Below, piece after piece: positions 8,190-18,024 of a stretch of 33,065 nucleotides of DNA (its first letter is position 1; every line of letters begins with the position of its first letter). Source of the stretch: Fragilaria crotonensis (lineage: Eukaryota; Bacillariophyta; Fragilariophyceae; Fragilariales; Fragilariaceae); contig JAKSYS010000687.1 in the NCBI GenBank assembly GCA_022925895.1, positions 1-33,065 of the forward strand, written 5' to 3'. The notes beneath the pieces are model-generated. The model saw only the letters and a program-made list of their open reading frames with translations. It searched no databases and had not been told where the DNA came from. The position numbers and the translations under genes were made by a program.

Positions 8190-9330
8190 TGCTTCGAAAT
8201 TGGCAACTTTCCATGGCACCTGAGGGGGACACCTCGTCAGCGCCAAATGAAACATTGCCTGTCGGTCCTGGACTTCAGAATCTTGTTGACAATCCGAATT
8301 CGACACCTATATGTTTACTAGAAAGTGCAAAGTTGCAATGGCGCCAGTTGTTTTCCAGGTCAAGCCAGGGCAATGTATCGAGACAAATGTTTTAAGCACG
8401 TCCAATATGCGCTCTGAATGCGCCGTGGGGAGATGTACTGGGACCGAAAGCGTCAGGTATCACTAGACTTTACTCAATCAACGTAAACGGCATTTCTATC
8501 GACCGGAGAGGCGGCACGTTTGAGGACATTTGTCGCTCCATAAAAGAGGTACAAGCGGACATCTTCTGCGGACAAGAACACAATTTGGACACAACGCAAT
8601 TCCGCATACGGAGTGCATTGTTCGAATCGGCAAAACAGCATTGGAAAAAACATCGAATATCGTTCGGGACGACACCCATCACGGTGGAGAAACCATATAA
8701 ACCAGGAGGGACCATGATCTTGACGGTGGACAGTTTAATGGGTCGGGTGGTCCGACAAACTCGAGATTTGTGGGGAAGGTGGGTAGTTCAAGAATTTAAG
8801 GGCAAAGGGACACGTCAGATTGCAGTTTTCTCGGTGTATCAACCGGTGGATAAAACAGTTAAACCAGGTACCATCACGGTCGCAGCGCAACAGGCAAGTC
8901 TTCTCCGTTTGGCACAGGATTCGGTTCTGAATCCGAGAACGGCGTTTAGGCGAGATCTCTTGAGGGCACTTCAGGAATACTTATCGGCCGGTACCTTATT
9001 GTTAGTGGTCGGTGATTTTAATGAATCTTTCGGAGCGGACCCTGACGGAATGAGTAAGATTGCAGGACAACTGGGTCTACTGGACATCATTGCAAGTCGT
9101 CATTCGTCGAAACCGCCAGCTACATACGCACGCGGGACAAAACGACTGGATTATGCTCTCGCTAGCCCTCTGGTGGGAGAAGCACTTATTTCTGCTGGCT
9201 ACGAAGAATTCAACGCCCACATCGTGTCTGACCACCGAGGTTTCTTTCTTGACTTCGACACCAATCTACTGTTTGGCTCTGAAACCCAGCAACTGGTATC
9301 TGCAGAAGCGAGAGACCTGTCATCTGTAGT
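8189..9330 (+). pseudogene. LINE-A ORF2, endonuclease domain only
   Basis: The ATG at 8189 opens the same frame as LINE-B ORF2. After 68 codons a TAA (8393-8395) interrupts it, and the frame then continues uninterrupted to the copia-A junction. The APE/EEP endonuclease motifs are all present: INVNG, GQEHNLD, VVGDFNESF, RLDYAL and VSDHRG. Homology to LINE-B ends just after SAEARDLSSV (about 9327); the remaining residues to 9400 are translated from LTR sequence. The enzyme would nick target DNA for target-primed reverse transcription, but without an RT this copy cannot move itself. Confidence 0.8.
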
Positions 9331-9336
9331 TTTAAT

Positions 9337-9950
9337 TGTTACAATGTCGCAACGAGGTAGGCTCGACGATGAATTAGCTTGCTGTGAGCAATTTAACTAA
9401 TTGTGAGCTTAAACTAACCTAAAAATGAAATCTCCATCTGCTCCTTGTGAACCTTGAGAATGAAAGTGCATCTGATGTAGATTTGCACTTGGAAATATAT
9501 GATGGAGAGATCTTCTGGTATCCTGAATGTGTAGAATGTAGTGATGAATGTAGATGACAAGTAACACATGGTACTGCAGTTGATGAGTTTCGAGGTACTG
9601 ACGCAGACGTACCGTGTACTGTCATGTTCGTAGAATCCTGAGGTTTGTGATGTTCTGAGTCTTTGAATTTCCGTAGGCTCTGCCTGCGCTTAGTATCTCC
9701 GGCAGATGTCGTGTTCTTCCTTACTTAGGTGCGCCATCAAAATTACTTAGAGTGACGCAGGGTTCGCATCGAGTTTTGAGTCCCGAATGGACGACGTCAT
9801 ATGTCTTACGTCGACATCCGGACATTCTCTGACGTGGTGGTGACGAAGTTGGAGTAGCGGTAAACAGTAATCCGTACGACGGTACGCCGGTACGCGATTT
9901 CGACGGTACTTAACACAGTGCAGTACGGCATGATACCAGTATACGTTTCA
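9337..9950 (-). repeat. Copia-A 3' LTR (proposed boundaries)
   Basis: In minus orientation the coding region ends at 9973 and is followed by a purine tract (complement of 9951-9965, GGACGGGAGAGGGAG). Next comes TGAAACG, the expected LTR start. The opposite end is proposed at 9337, where the plus strand reads TGTTACAATG and LINE-A homology stops, giving about 614 bp with TG...CA ends. An alternative end is the TG at 9325. There is no second LTR to confirm it. No gene is seen inside. Confidence 0.6.
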
Positions 9951-9965
9951 CTCCCTCTCCCGTCC
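9951..9965 (-). promoter_or_regulatory. Copia-A polypurine tract
   Basis: The plus-strand CTCCCTCTCCCGTCC is, on the element's strand, an almost pure purine tract directly before the LTR start. It would prime plus-strand DNA synthesis. Confidence 0.6.
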
Positions 9966-9972
9966 AACGCAG

Positions 9973-11706
9973 TTACCAGCCCATGATTCGTGGTCTTAAC
10001 CTTGTCAAGGTTTCCTCATTGACCACTTTCGTCAGTATGTCCGCCAACATAACCTCCGTTCCGATCGCTTCGATCACAATTCGTCCTTCCTGCACTTGTT
10101 GCCTGAAATGGTGATACTTCGTGTTGATGTGCTTGGTTCTTGGCCGCATTTTCGGACTTTTGACGCTTGTTGCCAATTCCACTGCACCACTGTTGTCCTC
10201 AAAGACTCTGCATCTCATGACTGGCTTGACACTCTTCTCGATTACTCCCTTTTCTTCCAATTTGTCCATCAGTTCGATCAGAGGTAGCACTTCCCTTGTT
10301 GCACTTGAAATCGCAATGTATTCGCTCTCAGTCGTCGATAGCGCCACTTCGCTCTGAACTCTTGATGTCCACAAGATAGGGCATCCAGCATACATGAAGA
10401 TGTATCCCATCCTTGACTTGGCAGTGTCACTGTCCCATTCTGCTGTCTCTGGGTCCCAATCACCAACAAATGAAGCATCCACATATTCTTCAAAACCCTT
10501 GCTCTTGTCAGGTTTCAGGACTAGACCTTTGTCCTTGGTACCTGCCAAATACCGTCCAATCCACTTAACTGCTTTTCCATGAACGTCCTTCGGTTCGCCG
10601 ACAAATCTTGCGCATTGATGGGTAGCGCATGTCACGTTGATTCTGGTGCATTTCTCCAGGTAGTTGAGCTTTCCTATCACTCTGCGGTAGTCAAAATGAC
10701 CGTCAAATGGTTCGGCGTTTGGGCATCTGAGTAATGGCTTGCTTGAAGCTCCTGTTGTCCTCTTGATTGCTGTCTTGTCAGCTTCCAATCTCAATTCCTT
10801 GAGAATGTCATCAATCAGGTGTGGTTGTGTGAGGTTGAAGCTCTTCCCATCTTCACTTCTTTCAATCTTGACTCCCAAGAAATCTGCAATGTCTCCTTCC
10901 ACTGTAAGATCCAATTCAGCTTTCTTCATATCCTCAATGATGCTGTCCAACTCCTTGGAATCTGGTCCTGCCAGAATAGAATATTCAGTATAGAGCACAA
11001 AGACACTCTATCCTCTGTAGAATAGGCATTCATCAATCTGACTTGCCACAAATCCCACTTTCTTGAGCTTCTCAATCAGGTGCTTGTTCCACACCCTCCC
11101 AGCTTGTCTTTGGCGGAACAGGCTCTTCTTGAGCTTCAACACATATTCCTCATCACCTTCCACTTCGAATCCCTTCGGAATTGCCATGTATAGTTCGCAT
11201 TCCACCAACGCTTGGGTGTACGCCAGCACGAAATCGATTTGCCTTGAATCCCATCCATTGATGAGACATTGGATCAGCACAATCCTTATGGTTGACCATG
11301 ATGCAACTGGAGCAAAGGTTTCCCAGAAATTCACCCCTTCTTCTTGCTTGGATCCATCAATGTTCAGTCTTGCCTTCCACTTGTAAACTTCTCTGGTAGC
11401 AATCCTTCTCTTCCTCTTCATTGACCAAACTGATGGCATGATCTTGTGACCCTTTGGCACTGCTGACTTCTTGATCAGTTCCCAAACTTCATTCTTGGTG
11501 TGCGCTTCCACTTCTTTCTTCATGGCTCCTTTGAATTCCTCTCGGTCTGGCTCTCTCATCGCCTCGTGGTAATACATGGTGTCCGGATCTTTCGACGCTG
11601 CCAACGCAAAAACCTCCTTGGGCCCTTCGCTCTCTTCTGCGATCCCAGCGAAAGTCACCAAGTCCGGTGTCGACACCACCCACATCACCTGTACGGCCCG
11701 CGACAA
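9973..11706 (-). pseudogene. Copia-A RT-RNase H (active site destroyed)
   Basis: From 11706 leftwards the frame gives the copia RT N-terminal block (WELIKKSAVPKGHKIMPSVW), motif A (RQIDFVLAY) and RQAGRVWNKHL. A TAG at 11010-11008 then interrupts YRG. The same frame resumes with LYTEYSILAG, where an active RT would have Y-x-D-D: both catalytic aspartates are replaced (GAA TAT). RNase H follows with YVDASF, TTESEY and FEDNSG, and ends LRPRIMGW with a stop at 9973. The piece starting at 10998 begins with GTG and has no ATG of its own. Upstream gag, PR and IN are absent. It is a dead copy by nonsense and missense mutation. Confidence 0.85.
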
Positions 11707-13436
11707 CCAAGCTGACTAGCTTAGCACAACGAGCGCGTACAACAAACGGGAATCTGACCGCCGACGCTGCCTCTAGTCCCATCGTAGCCCAGTCCCCTCC
11801 CAACACCCATGACACCCGGAAGGACGACGTTGATATGGAAGATATTTCGTCTGAACACTCTCCAATCCTCGTCGACCCAACCCTCAATGACGGTACGCAC
11901 CGTATCACCATAAAGTGGAAAGTTGATGCAGATGTCAAAAAGCTTGCCGAAGAGCCGCACCTTTTGTATTCGGAAATTCATTCTCTGCTGGGACTTCTCT
12001 TCGATAAGAGCGACGGAGAGCTATACCCCTGGAAGAATTCCGCAGAATACACGGCTCAGCCAGTTCTCCAAATTCCGACTCCGACTTTGGACCAGTATGT
12101 AACCCCCAACATCACCACGGTGGAAAAATCTTCTCTTGTTATTTTTGCCATTCGGTTCGGCTTCAGTCATAAACATCCGGGAGTGTGGCAGCAGAAGTCC
12201 ACCACAAAAGAAACCATTGCATTGAATAATATTCGAGTGCAAGTGTCCAATTCCACAAGCCTATGCGGTGCGTCAGTGATTGCAGGTTATGTCTTGTTGA
12301 AACACCCAACTATGACACATAAAACGTGGTACCTTAAACACCTCCGTCAGCAGCTCCCCAAAGACACTCCATACTTCGACCTTCGCTTACGGCATCAGAC
12401 CCCAACGGGACAAACCATCAATCACATTGCGGTGGAATGTGGAGTGAACCAAGTAACTCCGGTTTGTCAAGCACTGCTCCAGGTTCTCAATGGCACACAA
12501 ACAGCAATTTTCTTGCCTAGATATGCGTTCGCATCTATGACACAAGAAAAGATTGCAGCTGCATTTGAGGCTCATAATCACTACGTCTCATCCTTGACAC
12601 AACTACCATTGTTTCCAGTCGTGGCACATCTCGATAGGCCAAGATTAGAGCAATATCCAGACGGCACCACGGTGGAAAGATCAACTAGAGAGTGGGCCAT
12701 GCAACTGTGTCTAGCGGACGGTACTACGCCTGCCCAATGTGACGTAGTCAATGGTGGTAAAGATAGACACGCGTACTTCTTGGTCCCCACGGCTCACGCA
12801 GCTGAATTAAAGATCGAATGGCGACAGTACAAGGAAAGGTTAAACCCTATGTCCAAAAGGGAAGCCACTTATCGTGAACGGATCCCAGACCTTCCAACCG
12901 CAATTTATCTTCCTCCCTCTCTTCAGAGTACCCTTGATCATCTGGACCGCATGTCCACGGCAGATGTATGGCGCCAGGTTCCCCCTTCCGTCAAACAACC
13001 GCCGAAGGTAACACAAAGTAAATCGGATACACAGCGTACATCAACGCCCAGGTCGAAAAAGAGGTCGTCGCTGGTCAAACGAGCTCCAACGGCACAACCT
13101 ACAATGACCCCAGTACCCCCGCCTTGCAAAGTTCCACCTAGAGCCAATATTGACGTATTGACACTAGACACAGATAGTGAGTCAGACACAAACGAAGAGA
13201 TAATCAAAAAATCCATCCCAACATCCAGGACGGACACAAACAATGGCAGCCCACAGGTTAACCGGATGGATGAATTGGAAACCCTCCTACGATCTCAACA
13301 CAGGACATGGGAGACCACAAGCGCAATCGCAAACAATACAGCTCAGCAGCTATCCACCATTCAATCCCGAATGGATCAATTCGACAAACTTCAGGATAAC
13401 GTCACTCTCTCACCATGGAAGGCCAAGCTAACCTGA
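11667..13436 (+). CDS. LINE-B ORF1, N-terminal and central part
   Basis: The 589-codon frame is co-linear with LINE-A ORF1. It shares the NDGTHRIT block, the HPTMT motif, an EHPTMT-like central region and the KERL ... REATYRERIPDLP block, followed by a Lys/Ser/Pro-rich linker and a C-terminal heptad region. Position 11667 is a GTG; the first in-frame ATG is at 11835. The preceding sequence (SSPIVAQSPPNTHD) matches LINE-A, so the original start is probably lost at the copia-A junction or a non-AUG start is used. The frame ends mid coiled coil and continues in the next frame. RNA binding and particle assembly are inferred by analogy with other ORF1 proteins. Confidence 0.7.
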   Translation: MSTPPTSPVRPATTKLTSLAQRARTTNGNLTADAASSPIVAQSPPNTHDTRKDDVDMEDISSEHSPILVDPTLNDGTHRITIKWKVDADVKKLAEEPHLLYSEIHSLLGLLFDKSDGELYPWKNSAEYTAQPVLQIPTPTLDQYVTPNITTVEKSSLVIFAIRFGFSHKHPGVWQQKSTTKETIALNNIRVQVSNSTSLCGASVIAGYVLLKHPTMTHKTWYLKHLRQQLPKDTPYFDLRLRHQTPTGQTINHIAVECGVNQVTPVCQALLQVLNGTQTAIFLPRYAFASMTQEKIAAAFEAHNHYVSSLTQLPLFPVVAHLDRPRLEQYPDGTTVERSTREWAMQLCLADGTTPAQCDVVNGGKDRHAYFLVPTAHAAELKIEWRQYKERLNPMSKREATYRERIPDLPTAIYLPPSLQSTLDHLDRMSTADVWRQVPPSVKQPPKVTQSKSDTQRTSTPRSKKRSSLVKRAPTAQPTMTPVPPPCKVPPRANIDVLTLDTDSESDTNEEIIKKSIPTSRTDTNNGSPQVNRMDELETLLRSQHRTWETTSAIANNTAQQLSTIQSRMDQFDKLQDNVTLSPWKAKLT

Positions 13437-14005
13437 CGATCACGGTTCAGGGCTTGTACGAGCAGATTCAGCGCCTCACTCAAGTGATTGATAGGATGTC
13501 TCAGACAATGAACGGGCCTTCCTCGCAATCGACAGTTGGACAGGCGAGCATCGAGCAAATCAACACCACAAGCCAAGTAGCGCGACAACTCTTTCAATCC
13601 ACACCGATGGCAGATAGCATGTCGACCGGAGGGAACACAGCTTCTTCAGAATCCAATTCCACATGTGCCTCCAGTGACTCAAACCAAAGCTGTTACAAGT
13701 CACCACAAAAGAAGAAGTTACGCTCCAGGGGAGAAGAACGTACTAACGACCACAACTTGTCCCCTACTGAAGAGGAACCATCCGTCACAACGCCAAGCAC
13801 CACGGCGCCGACATCGCTAGAGGAATATCAAGAGACCCCACAGACCCAATACGGCAGCACTCCCCAATCTTCCTCCTCGGACCATCTCATCAATACGGTT
13901 CCATTCACTGGCACGTTTTCACCACAATTTTCCACAAACACTCAAAGCCCCCCGGACGCTCAATACACTCAGCAACGTGATCCGGCTGGGCGGGAGCACA
14001 CATAA
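13415..14005 (+). CDS. LINE-B ORF1 C-terminal segment in the -1 frame
   Basis: The 196-residue frame overlaps ORF1 by 22 nt. It begins MEGQANLTITVQGLYEQIQR, which continues the heptad pattern, and then becomes Ser/Thr/Gln-rich with a basic patch (SPQKKKLRSRGEE). It ends with the conserved tail SPPDAQYTQQRDPAGREHT. A stop at 13395-13397 in this frame limits the shift to 13398-13436. A one-base deletion is the simplest reading, as LINE-A keeps the coiled coil and the linker in one frame. Reinitiation at the 13415 ATG is an alternative. TAA (14003-14005) overlaps the ORF2 ATG. Confidence 0.65.
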   Translation: MEGQANLTITVQGLYEQIQRLTQVIDRMSQTMNGPSSQSTVGQASIEQINTTSQVARQLFQSTPMADSMSTGGNTASSESNSTCASSDSNQSCYKSPQKKKLRSRGEERTNDHNLSPTEEEPSVTTPSTTAPTSLEEYQETPQTQYGSTPQSSSSDHLINTVPFTGTFSPQFSTNTQSPPDAQYTQQRDPAGREHT

Positions 14006-17000
14006 TGTTCACACAACCAGAGCGTCAACTCTTCGCGACGGCGTTTCCAGACAGAACGGCGTTACGTTTCCACGACATCATCAATCCAGCACCCGACTCC
14101 GCTCCGACGGGAACGCAGTCATCATTCGAACATTCTCGCATGCAAGTTGCCCAGTCGGAGTGGCGGCGCATCTTTGCCAACAAAACCCGGCCACAGGCAC
14201 CTGCACAGGAGATAGCCCCCATTCGGCTCAACCAACACAATCTTCGACAAAACATCCCCTGGGGCGATGCCCTAACAAATAAAGATCCAAATCATACTCG
14301 ATATTACGGGCTCAACGTTAACGGGTTCCAACTTGATCGGGAAGGCGGTCAGTTCTCCGACTATTGTAAAGTGCATGCGGAGACTCAAGCTGACGTAAGT
14401 GGCATCCAAGAACACAACATTGACACTACCCAACCACAGCTGAGAAGTATACTACACGCCACGGCGCGGAAACATTGGCAACGTTGTGTCCTCACGCAAG
14501 CCAGCACGCCAATAACATTCGCCGGCTCCTACAAACCAGGTGGCACACTCATGCTGTCTACTAGCAGCATAGTAGGACGACTTTCGGATCATGGCACCGA
14601 CAAATGGGGCCGGTGGGTTTACCAAACACTCAAAGGACGTCAGGGCACTCTGGTGACCTTCATCACTGCGTATCAGGTGGTAGATACTCATGCTTCACAG
14701 ATGGGTAACCTCTCCGCTGCCGCCCAACAATCTAGCTTGCTAGCGTCCACTGACGACCCAATCCAACGTCCACGCCAAGCCTTTATACGTGACCTTATCG
14801 CGTTTGTCACCACATTGCAACGACAGCAACATGATATTGTCGTCGCGGGAGATTTCAACGAACGTATAGGAGAAGATGACGCTGGTGTAGAACGGTTATT
14901 ACTGGAATGCCAGTTGGTTGACGTGATGGCCAAGTTACATCCATCACTTCCCGAACCACCTACATACGCTCGAGGCCGCAAACGCCTCGATTATGTGTTG
15001 GTTTCGACTCGAGTCATCGGCGCAGTACGTTTCGCGGGGTATGAACCGTTTGCGCATAGATTTCACACGGATCACCGCGCATACTTCGTTGATTTTGAGA
15101 CAGTTCCAATGTTCGGAGGAGAGACCCAACCCATAGCTACTTTCGAACAACGACAACTCCATTCGATCAACGTCAATCAAACAACCCAATATTTGCGGTG
15201 GAAACACGAGCACCTCAAAGCCAAGAACGCGTTCGAGCGCAGTGAAAGACTCACACGCCCAGGTATTCGTCACCGGTTTGCTGAACGCCTTGACCGTGAT
15301 GTGGTAAATATTAGCCTGGCAGCGGAAAAACATACAGCAAACTATGCCGCACCAGCGTGGTCAGTTCAACTTGACAAAGCTAGAAAGAAGGTATCTCTTC
15401 TGAAGAGAATTTTGACTATGTATCGCACACAATGGGACTTAACCAGTCAGGTACAGCCACTGATCAGACAGATGCAAGACTCGTTTCTGTATCCATCAAC
15501 AGCGCAAGAGTGTTCTCAACAATTAAGAGCAGCAAAAGGTGAGGTTAAAAAGATCATCAAAGACCACTATCAAACTCGAGCAGACGAACAAGCAGAACGC
15601 ATTGAAAGGTTGGCGTCTTCCTCTAGTCTTAACGACCAGAAGAAAGCCACTGCTCTAAGGAACATACGTAAAGCGGAAGCTATTAAGCAAGTGTTTGGAA
15701 AAATTCGAAGTCTGCGGAATGCCAACACCGCACGTGGTATTACACAAATTGAAATTCCAGAAAACGCGGAAGATGACCCTAAAACGTGCTCCCGCTGGAA
15801 AGTGGTTGATGTCCCAACAGAAGTCCTACACCATCTACAGGTCCGTAATCGTAAGCACTTCGGGCAGGCGCAAGGCACACCCTTTACAACAGACCCACAT
15901 TCAACGCAATTTGGATTCTGCGGAGACACTCCTATGGCGGACGCCGTCTATAACGGTACATACGATTTGAATTCAGTCACAAATCAAGATGTTCGACAAT
16001 TCTTGCAATATTTACGGCAGGCACAGAATACCATTCACGACACCATACCAGTCGAGCTCTCGCTAGAAGATTTCACATCCAAGCTTCGGGTATGGCGTGA
16101 GTCTACTTCTACGTCACCATCCGGCCTCCACCTTGGCCACTATAAAGTCATGGTGTCCCGACACAAATACTCTGATGCACAACCGACAGATCCAGCCCGC
16201 ATAGAATTAGATCAAATTCAACAAGATCTGCTGATGCTTCATCTCCGACTGGTGAATTATGCGCTGCGCACAGGATACCCCTATTCGCGATGGAATCAAG
16301 TGGTGAACACGATGCTGTTGAAAGAACCATCGAATTACAAGATACACCGTACCCGGGTGATTCATATTTACGAAGCCGACTACAACTTGATTCTGAGCCT
16401 CAAGTGGCGAGAAGCACTATTAGCGGCGGAAAGAGCGCATACACTTAATGAGGGTCAGTATGGGTCGCGCCCGGGCAGAAATGCACACGATCCAGTTTTT
16501 CTTGAAGTGCTACAAACCGAAATCTCCCGAGCAAGCAGGAAATCCTTAGTACAAACGAATTACGACGCCACATCGTGCTACGATCGCATCATCCCGAGTG
16601 TCGCAATGATGGCAAGTAAGAAGTACGGAGTTCCAGCATCAGTTGCAAGGATGAACTCAACAATGCTTCAAAACGCCGAATACAAACTGCGCACGGACCT
16701 CGGAGTCTCAGAGACGGGATACCATCACCAAGATGCTAACCCAATATACGGCACTGGGCAAGGTAGCGGCAACTCCCCTATGATATGGTGCTTCATTTCA
16801 AGTGTATTATTCGACTGCTACAAAGATCGATCATATGGTGCAGTGTATGAAACACCGGACAGATATGTGGATGACAGCAATGGCCAAACAAACGCGTTCC
16901 TTAGCGACACCCAGCCTAGTCCTGCCTCACTGGCTTCTTTAATGCAACACGACGCACAAGTATGGACAGATCTCTTGTGGACGTCAGGAGGGAGTCTCGA

Positions 17001-18024
17001 GTTATCGAAATGCTCCTACCAAGTCCTACATTGGATATTCACTGCCAATGGCTCACCAGTTCTGGCGGGCGGACACACTCACACCTCGGTATCAATATCC
17101 GATGCGCAGCGCCAGACCTCTGCTACCCTCGAACAATTATCAGCACACTCCGCACACAAGACGCTAGGACATTATCTTTCCCCGGCTGGAAATCTTACTT
17201 CCCAGTATCACCATCTTCGTCGGAAAAGCGACGAGGCGGCGGCATTTGTTGCTACTCACCCGTTCAATCGAGCCGACACGTGGACATATTACTTTGCGGT
17301 TTATCTCCCGAGCATAGGGTATCCGTTGGCAAACAGTCACTTCACGAAGCAGCAGTTGGATCGTATTCAAAGCAAAGCCCTACGCTCGATTATATCGAAG
17401 TGTGGTTACAACCGGAACACCCATCGCTCTATAATTTTTGGCACATCGAAGTACGGAGGGGCTAACTTTCGAGACCTTTGGTCTCTTCAAGGCATCGGAC
17501 AAGTCAAACTGTTTCTGCGGGCGTGGCGAAAACCGGGCTCTCAACAAGGGAGACTGTTGCAGATCGCGGTGGCGTGGGCCCAGTTGTCTCTTGGAACGAG
17601 CACTCCATTTCTTCAAAATGTCACTACCGCGCTTCCCCACATTGAATGTAAATGGCTCGCATCATTACGAACGTTTTTGTCCAAAGTTAACGGCTCCTTG
17701 GAGTACAAGCCAACGTACGTCCTTCCAGGTGCACGAATCAACGACGCCCACATCATGGACAAAGTACTCGAGTCACTACGATTTACAGACTCTCAAATCC
17801 GCCAGATCAATTACTGCAGGTTGTACCTCCAAGTGGTCTTGATATCGGACTTGGCATTAGCGGACGGCCGCAAGCTGGACCCGTATATGCTCGAGGGAAA
17901 TCCACATCACGATTCCAGCAGCATGTCTTCTTTACATCACGTTAAACAAGATCGGCCCCATCAAAAGCATGGAACCTATGGAAAGAAGCCAACCTGTTAT
18001 GGAGCGACATATCAGGAACAATGA
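14005..18024 (+). CDS. LINE-B ORF2: APE endonuclease-reverse transcriptase
   Basis: The 1339-residue protein is intact. An endonuclease domain spans roughly residues 90-370: LNVNG near 103, IQEHNID, GDFNE at 281-285 and the catalytic D356-H357 (TDHRAYFVDF). A helical, Lys/Arg-rich linker follows (about 400-590). The RT domain has motif A at D854 (NYDATSCYDRI), motif B near 916 (GTGQGSGNSP) and motif C Y954-V-D956-D957-S. QYGSRPGRNAHD precedes motif A. A thumb-like region with GGANFRDLWSLQGIGQVKLF follows. It should nick chromosomal DNA and reverse-transcribe element RNA from the nick. YVDD replaces the FADD or YADD usual in LINEs. No RNase H domain is present; it is in ORF3. The start overlaps the upstream stop as TAATG and the end overlaps ORF3 as ATGA. 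Confidence 0.92.
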   Translation: MFTQPERQLFATAFPDRTALRFHDIINPAPDSAPTGTQSSFEHSRMQVAQSEWRRIFANKTRPQAPAQEIAPIRLNQHNLRQNIPWGDALTNKDPNHTRYYGLNVNGFQLDREGGQFSDYCKVHAETQADVSGIQEHNIDTTQPQLRSILHATARKHWQRCVLTQASTPITFAGSYKPGGTLMLSTSSIVGRLSDHGTDKWGRWVYQTLKGRQGTLVTFITAYQVVDTHASQMGNLSAAAQQSSLLASTDDPIQRPRQAFIRDLIAFVTTLQRQQHDIVVAGDFNERIGEDDAGVERLLLECQLVDVMAKLHPSLPEPPTYARGRKRLDYVLVSTRVIGAVRFAGYEPFAHRFHTDHRAYFVDFETVPMFGGETQPIATFEQRQLHSINVNQTTQYLRWKHEHLKAKNAFERSERLTRPGIRHRFAERLDRDVVNISLAAEKHTANYAAPAWSVQLDKARKKVSLLKRILTMYRTQWDLTSQVQPLIRQMQDSFLYPSTAQECSQQLRAAKGEVKKIIKDHYQTRADEQAERIERLASSSSLNDQKKATALRNIRKAEAIKQVFGKIRSLRNANTARGITQIEIPENAEDDPKTCSRWKVVDVPTEVLHHLQVRNRKHFGQAQGTPFTTDPHSTQFGFCGDTPMADAVYNGTYDLNSVTNQDVRQFLQYLRQAQNTIHDTIPVELSLEDFTSKLRVWRESTSTSPSGLHLGHYKVMVSRHKYSDAQPTDPARIELDQIQQDLLMLHLRLVNYALRTGYPYSRWNQVVNTMLLKEPSNYKIHRTRVIHIYEADYNLILSLKWREALLAAERAHTLNEGQYGSRPGRNAHDPVFLEVLQTEISRASRKSLVQTNYDATSCYDRIIPSVAMMASKKYGVPASVARMNSTMLQNAEYKLRTDLGVSETGYHHQDANPIYGTGQGSGNSPMIWCFISSVLFDCYKDRSYGAVYETPDRYVDDSNGQTNAFLSDTQPSPASLASLMQHDAQVWTDLLWTSGGSLELSKCSYQVLHWIFTANGSPVLAGGHTHTSVSISDAQRQTSATLEQLSAHSAHKTLGHYLSPAGNLTSQYHHLRRKSDEAAAFVATHPFNRADTWTYYFAVYLPSIGYPLANSHFTKQQLDRIQSKALRSIISKCGYNRNTHRSIIFGTSKYGGANFRDLWSLQGIGQVKLFLRAWRKPGSQQGRLLQIAVAWAQLSLGTSTPFLQNVTTALPHIECKWLASLRTFLSKVNGSLEYKPTYVLPGARINDAHIMDKVLESLRFTDSQIRQINYCRLYLQVVLISDLALADGRKLDPYMLEGNPHHDSSSMSSLHHVKQDRPHQKHGTYGKKPTCYGATYQEQ

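Larger units (their letters stand above)
5812..9335 (+). mobile_element. LINE-A: 3'-truncated non-LTR retrotransposon
   Basis: This copy contains ORF1 and the APE-type endonuclease of ORF2. It then stops where copia-A's LTR begins, so RT, RNase H and the 3' end are missing. It is homologous along its length to LINE-B at 11660-20125 but clearly diverged in protein sequence. Defects are an ORF1 frameshift near 7955, a further frame change near 8030 and an in-frame TAA at 8393. The ORF1/ORF2 junction is TAATG, as in LINE-B. The left boundary is uncertain: ORF1 homology begins just after a stop at 5809. Confidence 0.8.
9337..11700 (-). mobile_element. Copia-A: 5'-truncated Ty1/copia retrotransposon
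   Basis: Only the RT-RNase H half of pol and the 3' LTR remain. Gag, protease, integrase and the 5' LTR are missing. The left end interrupts LINE-A inside ORF2. The right end abuts the 5' end of LINE-B somewhere in 11650-11705. The family differs from copia-B and copia-C, with a longer conserved RT and a DILTKV ending. The order of events is probably copia-A into LINE-A, then loss of the distal part with LINE-B joined at the break. Confidence 0.8.

Noticed and set aside
9419-9625. Small gene inside the copia-A LTR
   Set aside because: A 68-residue frame with no family resemblance inside LTR sequence; best read as chance.
9337-11700. Copia-A as the same family as copia-B and copia-C
   Set aside because: Its RT blocks, Y-x-D-D-type context and C-terminus (LRPRIMGW) differ from the QVDD family, and the LTRs share no obvious blocks.
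16500-16900. Group II intron or retron reverse transcriptase
   Set aside because: An APE endonuclease precedes the RT and RNase H follows; no intron RNA domains or maturase region are visible.
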